Assembly: GCF_002895925.1 (NCBI RefSeq)
Contig: NZ_NWUO01000001.1
Coordinates: 62,001-126,000 of the forward strand
Reading direction: 5' to 3'
Length of the DNA: 64,000 bases
Source: Mixta theicola
Lineage (GTDB): Bacteria; Pseudomonadota; Gammaproteobacteria; Enterobacterales; Enterobacteriaceae
Shown: positions 58,183 through 64,000 of the stretch, in pieces
Layout of the letters: each line of letters opens with the position of its first letter
Numbering within the stretch: position 1 is the stretch's first letter
The notes under the pieces: generated by a model
The model's database searches: none
Told to the model about the DNA's origin: nothing
Seen by the model: the letters and a program-made list of their open reading frames with translations, nothing else
Translations under genes and position numbers: made by a program

Positions 58183-59374
58183 AGCGTAAAGCCTCAGCGG
58201 GTTGTACGGCGGCAGCGCGCCAGGATGGATAAAGCGTCGACAGCAGCGCCAGCGCCATCGCCGTCAGCGCAATGACGGTCACCTGCCAGAAAGAAATATC
58301 CACCGGCAGCGTCGCGCCATCAAGAAACATACCGATAACCGGCATCAGATTGTTGAGCTGGCTGGCCAGCAGCACGCCAAGCAGCGTACCGAGCAGCGCG
58401 CCGATAATGCCGGCGCTGGCGCCCTGTACCATAAACACCAGCATAATCTGCCGACGCGTTAGCCCCTGGGTTTGCAGAATCGCGACCTCGCCCTGCTTTT
58501 CCATAATCAGCAGGCCGAGCGAGGTAATGATATTAAACGCCGCCACGGCGATAATCAGGCTCAGCAGCAGCCCCATCATGTTTTTTTCCATACGCACCGC
58601 CTGGAACAGGTCGCCCTTGCGATCGCGCCAGTCTTTCCATACCAGGCCCGACGCCAGCGGCTGCTGGCTGGCGCTGTCCACTTCCAGCGGCTTATCCAGC
58701 CATAGCCGCCAGCCGGTGATATTGCCCGCCGGATAACGCATTAGCCGTGAGGCATCCTGCTGGTTCACCAGCATTTGATAGCCATCGACTTCGCTGTTGG
58801 CGGCGAAGGTGCCGATCACGTTAAACAGGCGCTGGCTGGGCAGCCGTCCCATCGGGGTAAACTGGCTGGCGGAAGGCACCATCAGACGCAGCTGGTCGCC
58901 GCGCTTAACGCCCAGCTGAGCGGCCAGCTGCTCGCCCAGGATGACATTGTATTGCCCCGGCTGCAGCGCCTGCTGCTGTACGTTAACCAGATAAGGCGTT
59001 AGCGGATCCGCCTCATCCGGCTGCACGCCAAGCATCACGCCCACCGCCACGCTGCGCGCGCTCTGCAGCACCACGTCACCGGTAGTCAGCGGCGCAATTC
59101 GCTGTACGCCCTGTAAATGCAGGCCGCTGGCGAGCTGTTGTTGGGGATTAATGGAGCCTTTGTCGCTGGCGATCAGCGCCTGCGGCATCAGGCCAAGAAT
59201 ATTGCCTTCCAGTTCGCGCTCAAAGCCGTTCATCACCGACAGAACGGTAACCAGCGCCAGGACACCCAGGGTAATGCCGATAGTGGAAAGCCAGGAAACA
59301 AACCGGCCAAAGCGGTCTGCGGCACGTCCGCGCATATAACGCAGACCGATAAATAACGCGACAGGTTGATACAT
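58175..59374 (-). CDS. lolC: Lipoprotein-releasing ABC transporter permease LolC
   Basis: A 399-aa permease of LolCDE, the subunit that recruits LolA through its periplasmic hook. The start at 59374 ([20 protein letters not shown]) agrees with E. coli; the open frame to 59404 is not conserved. First gene of lolCDE. The gap 59375-59620 to the next gene is a divergent promoter region and contains no other feature that I can support. Confidence 0.96.
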   Translation of the reverse strand: MYQPVALFIGLRYMRGRAADRFGRFVSWLSTIGITLGVLALVTVLSVMNGFERELEGNILGLMPQALIASDKGSINPQQQLASGLHLQGVQRIAPLTTGDVVLQSARSVAVGVMLGVQPDEADPLTPYLVNVQQQALQPGQYNVILGEQLAAQLGVKRGDQLRLMVPSASQFTPMGRLPSQRLFNVIGTFAANSEVDGYQMLVNQQDASRLMRYPAGNITGWRLWLDKPLEVDSASQQPLASGLVWKDWRDRKGDLFQAVRMEKNMMGLLLSLIIAVAAFNIITSLGLLIMEKQGEVAILQTQGLTRRQIMLVFMVQGASAGIIGALLGTLLGVLLASQLNNLMPVIGMFLDGATLPVDISFWQVTVIALTAMALALLSTLYPSWRAAAVQPAEALRYE

Positions 59375-59620
59375 GAGATCCGTCTTATGCGTAGCAAAAA
59401 GCAAAAGTAGTCAGGATGATAAAGGAGCCGCTTGTTTTATGGAACCTTTACCCGTCCGAGTTAATGTTAAAGATGCATCAGAATTTTTCTGCGGCGCGTA
59501 GCCGAACAAAAAAGCCCCCTGCGTCAGCAATATCCACGCGCTAATCTGCACTATACTTGCCCTTAGTATTTAAAGGGTTAACATTGCTGATTAGCCGTGC
59601 CGCTGGCACCGGAGCCGCTT

Positions 59621-59830
59621 ATGAGTAAGTATCTAAAAGGCGCTATTGTCAAACATCAGTCTGGTGAAATTCGCGGTGAAGTGGTTGCGGTCTTCGCGCA
59701 GGGAAACTTTCCCGCCAGCTATCATGTTCAATGGGACGACGGCACCTGGAGTCTGCATGCGGAAAAAGAGCTGGAGTGGGTAAATAGCGATCGCCGCGCT
59801 GAGAGTTATTTCCCGCCTCACGCACGCTAA
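59621..59830 (+). CDS. Small beta-rich protein, unknown
   Basis: A 69-aa protein. KGAIVKHQSGEIRGEVVAVF followed by PASYHVQWDDGTWSLH resembles a small SH3/Tudor- or KOW-like beta barrel. I start it at the ATG at 59621, which has GGAG six bases upstream; a frame start at 59597 adds eight residues. No family name can be given. It stands alone between lolC and mfd. Confidence 0.6.
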   Translation: MSKYLKGAIVKHQSGEIRGEVVAVFAQGNFPASYHVQWDDGTWSLHAEKELEWVNSDRRAESYFPPHAR

Positions 59831-59955
59831 AGCGCAACACCGCCGGGGACGGAGCAAGTCCGCCGGGCAAAAAGCCTGCCGCAGCAGATGATCCCCGTCG
59901 CGTTCTGTGGAATGATTGTGCCCCTGAAATAAACAGAGAGAATGTCGAAACGACT

Positions 59956-62900
59956 ATGCCTGAACAGATTCGCTATGCCCTGCCCGCTGCGGCAAACGAT
60001 CAACGCCAGCTGGGACAGCTAACCGGTGCCGCCTGCGCCGTTGAATGTGCGGAAATTGCCGAGCGTCACCCAGGGCTGGTGATGCTGATTACGCCAGATA
60101 TGCAAACCTCGCTGCGCCTGCAGGACGAAATTCAACAGTTTACCCACCAGCCGGTTTTAAGCCTGGCCGACTGGGAAACCCTGCCGTTCGACAGCTTCTC
60201 TCCGCATCAGGATATTATCTCTTCACGCCTGTCGACGCTCTATCGTCTGCCAACGCTGGATCGCGGCGTGCTGATCCTGCCGATTACCACGCTGATTCAG
60301 CGATACTGTCCGCACGATTTCCTGCACGGCCATGCGCTGATCATGCATAAAGGGCAGCTGCTGTCACGCGACCGGCTGCGCGAGCAGCTGGAACAGGCGG
60401 GCTATCGTCACGTCGATCAGGTGATGGAACATGGCGAATACGCCACGCGCGGCGCGCTGCTCGATCTGTTCCCGATGGGCAGCGAACAGCCCTATCGCAT
60501 CGACTTTTTCGATAATGAAATCGACAGCCTGCGGCTGTTTGACGTTGACAGCCAGCGCACGCTGGAAGAGGTGGAGGCGATCAACCTGCTGCCCGCCCAT
60601 GAATTCCCGACCGATAAAGCCGCCATTGAGCTGTTCCGCAGCCAGTGGCGCGAACATTTTGACGTGCGCCGCGAGCCGGAACATGTGTATCAGCAGGTAA
60701 GTAAAGGCACCCTGCCCGCCGGGATCGAATACTGGCAGCCGCTGTTTTTTGACCAGCCGCTGGTGCCGCTGTTCAGCTATCTGCCGCGCAATACGCTGGT
60801 GGTCAGCACCGGCGATCTGGAGGCGAGCGCGGAGCGTTTCTGGCAGGACATCCTGGCGCGTTTTGAAAACCGCCGCGTGGACCCGATGCGTCCGTTATTA
60901 CCGCCAGAGTCGCTGTGGCTACGCACCGATGGGCTGTTCGCCGAGTTAAAACAGTGGCCGCGCATCCGCATGAACAGCGAGGCGTTGCCGGATAAAGCGG
61001 CGAATACTAACCTGGATTATCAGCCGCTGCCGCCGCTGGCGGTAGAAGCGCAGGCCAAAGCGCCGCTCGATAACCTGCGGCGTTTCCTTGAAACGTTCGA
61101 CGGCGCGGTTATCTTCTCCGTGGAAAGCGAAGGCCGCCGCGAGGCGTTACAGGAGCTGCTGGCGCGGATCAAGCTGCAGCCGAAAGTGATTCAGCGCCTG
61201 AGCGAGGCCGTCGCGCCCGGTCGTTATCTGATCGTTGGCGCCAGCGAACGCGGCTTTATTGATAACCTGCGCCAGCGCGCCCTGATCTGCGAAGGCGATC
61301 TGCTGGGCGAGCGCGTGGCGCGTCGCCGCCAGGATACCCGGCGCACCATTAATCCGGACGTGCTGATCCGCAACCTGGCGGAGCTGCATCCCGGCCAGCC
61401 GGTGGTGCATCTGGAACATGGAGTCGGTCGCTATAGCGGTATGACCACGCTGGAAGCGGGCGGCATTAAGGCGGAATATCTGATGCTGACCTATGCCAAC
61501 GACGCCAGGCTTTACGTGCCGGTCTCTTCGCTGCATCTGATTAGCCGTTACGCCGGCGGCGCCGATGAAAATGCGCCGCTGCATAAGCTGGGCAGCGATA
61601 CCTGGTCGCGGGCGCGTCAGAAGGCGGCGGAGAAAGTGCGCGACGTGGCGGCGGAGCTGCTGGATATTTATGCGCAGCGCGCCGCTAAAGCAGGCTACGC
61701 CTTTAAATACGATCGTGAGCAGTATCAGCTGTTCTGCGACAGTTTCCCGTTTGAAACCACGCCGGATCAGGCGCAGGCGATCCATGCCGTACTGAGCGAT
61801 ATGTGTCAGCCGCTGGCGATGGATCGTCTGGTGTGCGGCGACGTGGGCTTTGGTAAAACCGAAGTCGCGATGCGCGCGGCGTTTCTGGCGGTGGAAAATA
61901 ACAAACAGGTGGCGGTACTGGTGCCAACCACCCTGCTCGCCCAGCAGCACTACGATAATTTCCGCGACCGCTTCGCTAACTGGCCGGTGCGCATCGAAAT
62001 GCTTTCCCGCTTCCGCAGCGCCAAAGAACAGGCGCAGGTGCTGGAGCAGGCAAGCGCGGGTAAAATCGATATTTTAATCGGCACGCATAAGCTGCTGATG
62101 AGCGATCTGAAGTGGCACGATCTGGGGCTGCTGATTGTTGATGAGGAGCACCGTTTCGGCGTGCGCCATAAAGAGCGTATTAAGGCGATGCGGGCCGACG
62201 TCGATATTCTGACGCTGACCGCCACGCCTATTCCGCGCACGCTGAATATGGCGATGAGCGGCATGCGCGATCTGTCGATTATCGCCACGCCGCCCGCTCG
62301 CCGCCTCGCGGTGAAAACTTTTGTACGGGAATATGACAGCCTGGTAGTGCGCGAGGCGATCCTGCGTGAAGTCCTGCGTGGCGGCCAGGTTTATTACCTG
62401 TATAACGATGTGGAAAATATTGAGAAGGCGGCTCAGCGGCTGGCGGATCTGGTGCCGGAGGCACGGATTGCCATTGGTCACGGGCAGATGCGCGAGCGCG
62501 ATCTGGAGCGGGTGATGAATGATTTCCATCATCAACGTTTCAACGTGCTGGTCTGTACCACTATTATCGAAACCGGTATCGATATTCCCACCGCTAATAC
62601 CATTATTATTGAACGTGCCGATCACTTTGGTCTGGCGCAGCTGCATCAGCTACGCGGACGCGTAGGCCGCTCGCATCATCAGGCCTATGCGTGGCTGCTG
62701 ACGCCGCCGCCAAAAGCGATGACCGCCGATGCCCACAAGCGGCTGGAGGCGATTGCCTCGCTGGAGGATCTGGGCGCAGGCTTCGCGCTGGCAACGCACG
62801 ACCTGGAAATTCGTGGCGCGGGCGAGCTGCTGGGGGAAGATCAGAGCGGCCAGATGGAAAGCATCGGCTTCTCGCTCTATATGGAGCTGCTGGAAAACGC

Positions 62901-63405
62901 GGTGGATGCGTTGAAAGAAGGCCGTGAGCCTTCGCTGGAGGATCTGACCAGCAATCAAACCGATATTGAGCTGCGGATGCCTGCGCTGCTGCCTGATGAT
63001 TTTATTCCCGACGTGAATACGCGCCTTTCCTTCTACAAGCGCATCGCCAGCGCCAGCGATCGGCGCGATCTGGACGATCTGAAGGTGGAACTCATCGATC
63101 GCTTTGGCAACCTTCCCGATGCGGCGCGCAATCTGCTGGATGTCGCCGCCCTGCGGCTGGACGCCCGGCAGCTGGGAGTACGGCGCATCGAGGCCAGTGA
63201 GAAAGGCGGCTTTATCGAGTTTGCCGAGAAAAACTGCGTTGATCCCACCTGGCTGATTGGCCTGCTGCAGAAAGATCCGCAGCAGTGGCGGCTGGAGGGG
63301 CCGACACGCCTGAAATTTACCCGTGAATTAGCCGAGCGTAAGCTGCGTATGACATGGATCCGTGAACTGATGGAGCAGATGCAGGAGCACACGCTGGCTG
63401 GCTGA
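59956..63405 (+). CDS. mfd: Transcription-repair coupling factor Mfd
   Basis: A 1149-aa DNA translocase that removes stalled RNA polymerase and recruits UvrA. Order of domains: UvrB-like N-terminal part (1-about 340), the CarD-like RNA-polymerase-interacting domain (about 475-545, with VVHLEHGVGRYSGM), helicase domain 1 with Walker A GDVGFGKTEVAMRA and the DEEH box, helicase domain 2 with TRG motif (HGQMRERDLE), and the C-terminal autoinhibitory domain. One residue longer than E. coli Mfd. Confidence 0.98.
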   Translation: MPEQIRYALPAAANDQRQLGQLTGAACAVECAEIAERHPGLVMLITPDMQTSLRLQDEIQQFTHQPVLSLADWETLPFDSFSPHQDIISSRLSTLYRLPTLDRGVLILPITTLIQRYCPHDFLHGHALIMHKGQLLSRDRLREQLEQAGYRHVDQVMEHGEYATRGALLDLFPMGSEQPYRIDFFDNEIDSLRLFDVDSQRTLEEVEAINLLPAHEFPTDKAAIELFRSQWREHFDVRREPEHVYQQVSKGTLPAGIEYWQPLFFDQPLVPLFSYLPRNTLVVSTGDLEASAERFWQDILARFENRRVDPMRPLLPPESLWLRTDGLFAELKQWPRIRMNSEALPDKAANTNLDYQPLPPLAVEAQAKAPLDNLRRFLETFDGAVIFSVESEGRREALQELLARIKLQPKVIQRLSEAVAPGRYLIVGASERGFIDNLRQRALICEGDLLGERVARRRQDTRRTINPDVLIRNLAELHPGQPVVHLEHGVGRYSGMTTLEAGGIKAEYLMLTYANDARLYVPVSSLHLISRYAGGADENAPLHKLGSDTWSRARQKAAEKVRDVAAELLDIYAQRAAKAGYAFKYDREQYQLFCDSFPFETTPDQAQAIHAVLSDMCQPLAMDRLVCGDVGFGKTEVAMRAAFLAVENNKQVAVLVPTTLLAQQHYDNFRDRFANWPVRIEMLSRFRSAKEQAQVLEQASAGKIDILIGTHKLLMSDLKWHDLGLLIVDEEHRFGVRHKERIKAMRADVDILTLTATPIPRTLNMAMSGMRDLSIIATPPARRLAVKTFVREYDSLVVREAILREVLRGGQVYYLYNDVENIEKAAQRLADLVPEARIAIGHGQMRERDLERVMNDFHHQRFNVLVCTTIIETGIDIPTANTIIIERADHFGLAQLHQLRGRVGRSHHQAYAWLLTPPPKAMTADAHKRLEAIASLEDLGAGFALATHDLEIRGAGELLGEDQSGQMESIGFSLYMELLENAVDALKEGREPSLEDLTSNQTDIELRMPALLPDDFIPDVNTRLSFYKRIASASDRRDLDDLKVELIDRFGNLPDAARNLLDVAALRLDARQLGVRRIEASEKGGFIEFAEKNCVDPTWLIGLLQKDPQQWRLEGPTRLKFTRELAERKLRMTWIRELMEQMQEHTLAG

Positions 63406-63427
63406 CGGCCGGGAAAGATAACGGTAA

Positions 63428-63448
63428 ACGGGGCCTGAACGGCCCCGT
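63428..63448 (+). terminator. Hairpin after mfd (twin 1)
   Basis: The stem ACGGGGCC/GGCCCCGT (63428-63435 / 63441-63448) with loop TGAAC lies 23 bp after the mfd stop. A hairpin with the identical stem follows at 63484. Confidence 0.6.
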
Positions 63449-63483
63449 AACAGACAGCTCACCTGCAGGCCTGTCAATGACAA

Positions 63484-63504
63484 ACGGGGCCTGGATGGCC
63501 CCGT
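63484..63504 (-). terminator. Hairpin after ycfJ (twin 2)
   Basis: The same 8-bp stem as at 63428, with loop TGGAT, just before the convergent ycfJ stop. On the minus strand GTTTGTC follows, a weak U-run. Confidence 0.6.
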
Positions 63505-63508
63505 TGGC

Positions 63509-64000
63509 TTATGCCTGATTGCTGTTGCTGTTAAGAATTAGCTGCCCGTTGCGATCCAGAGGAATGCGCGTGCCGGGATCGCTCTCCATGCGGATTTTTC
63601 CCTGCTGGTCGCCAATTTTATAGGTGACGTCGTAGCCCAACATCTTATCCTGCTTATCGTAGACGGTTTTGCAGCGCTGTTCGGTAGTGGTATAGGTATC
63701 ACGATTCTGCAGGCCGCCCTGCACCTGGTTACCGGCATAGCCGCCCGCCAGCGCGCCAGCTACCGTGGCCACATCTTTACCGCGTCCGCCGCCAAACTGA
63801 TGACCCAGAACCCCACCGGCCACCGCGCCCAGTACCGATCCGGCGATGCGATTCTCATCCTGTACCGCCCGGCGGTGGGTAAGCGTGACGTTCCGGCACT
63901 CCTCGCGTGGGTTCTTAATCGTTTCCTTAATGGGCGTGGCGGAAATAACCTGTGCGTATTGGGGAGCCGGATTAAACACGTTCATGCTGGCAACGGCAGC
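63509..64000 (-). CDS. ycfJ: YcfJ, glycine-zipper 2TM-domain protein (5' end outside window)
   Basis: At least 163 residues are visible; the frame is open to the window edge, where the E. coli protein (179 aa) has its N-terminal membrane signal. The Gly-zipper region GSVLGAVAGGVLGHQFGGG and GALAGGYAGNQ spans the middle. The C-terminal part MLGYDVTYKIGDQQGKIRM closely follows E. coli YcfJ. Probably an envelope-associated protein; its function is not established. Convergent with mfd as in E. coli. Confidence 0.93.
   Translation of the reverse strand, partial: AAVASMNVFNPAPQYAQVISATPIKETIKNPREECRNVTLTHRRAVQDENRIAGSVLGAVAGGVLGHQFGGGRGKDVATVAGALAGGYAGNQVQGGLQNRDTYTTTEQRCKTVYDKQDKMLGYDVTYKIGDQQGKIRMESDPGTRIPLDRNGQLILNSNSNQA

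Overview
The window is chromosomal DNA of a gamma-proteobacterium of the order Enterobacterales. The right 25 kb (about 38.9-64 kb) carries the core gene order known from Escherichia coli: icd, rluE, nudJ, mnmA, hflD, purB, phoP, phoQ, roxA, pepT, potABCD, cobB, nagK, lolEDC, mfd, ycfJ. The proteins are colinear with the E. coli ones but clearly diverged. With the kind of accessory genes present, this suggests Erwiniaceae (Pantoea/Mixta/Erwinia-like) rather than Escherichia; that placement is inference.

The left 24 kb is a catabolic region. It opens with the end of an RpiR-type regulator, an N-acetylneuraminate-lyase-like aldolase, a Ser-type periplasmic arylsulfatase and its radical-SAM maturase (about 1-4.9 kb). 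Then comes an inositol-type cluster (4.9-21.5 kb). Its minus-strand arm holds an ABC permease, an ABC ATPase, an SDR dehydrogenase, iolE, iolD and an RpiR regulator. Its plus-strand arm holds an aldehyde dehydrogenase, an HpaI-type aldolase, a D-2-hydroxyacid dehydrogenase, iolG, a second Gfo/Idh/MocA dehydrogenase, a second near-identical permease and two near-identical binding proteins. A 17-nt motif, GCAATAAAAATTGCAAT, lies on both sides of the divergent promoter region and, degenerate, upstream of iolD; it is the likely operator. iolB, iolC, iolJ and an obvious iolA are not in view. A separate LacI-regulated glucose-family PTS transporter operon follows (21.6-24.3 kb).

The middle (24.3-38.9 kb) is a patchwork of small genes: an NlpC/P60 lipoprotein, an HTH protein, an AriR/YmgB-like connector, a DUF2534 protein, very small secreted or membrane peptides, a diguanylate cyclase and an HAAAP amino-acid transporter. 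A decayed ars locus (arsB pseudogene, intact arsC) follows. Next is an AT-rich strip with a broken DUF2778 (Tlde1-like) T6SS effector fragment, a palindrome-rich element, hicAB and a truncated excisionase. A 37-bp direct repeat brackets the last part and ends at the icd terminator, which marks an old integration site.

Within the conserved right part the main surprises are a stand-alone 185-aa YopT/C58-type cysteine protease between potD and cobB, and a PhoQ sensor with most of its periplasmic acidic cluster replaced. A PhoP box is present upstream of phoP.
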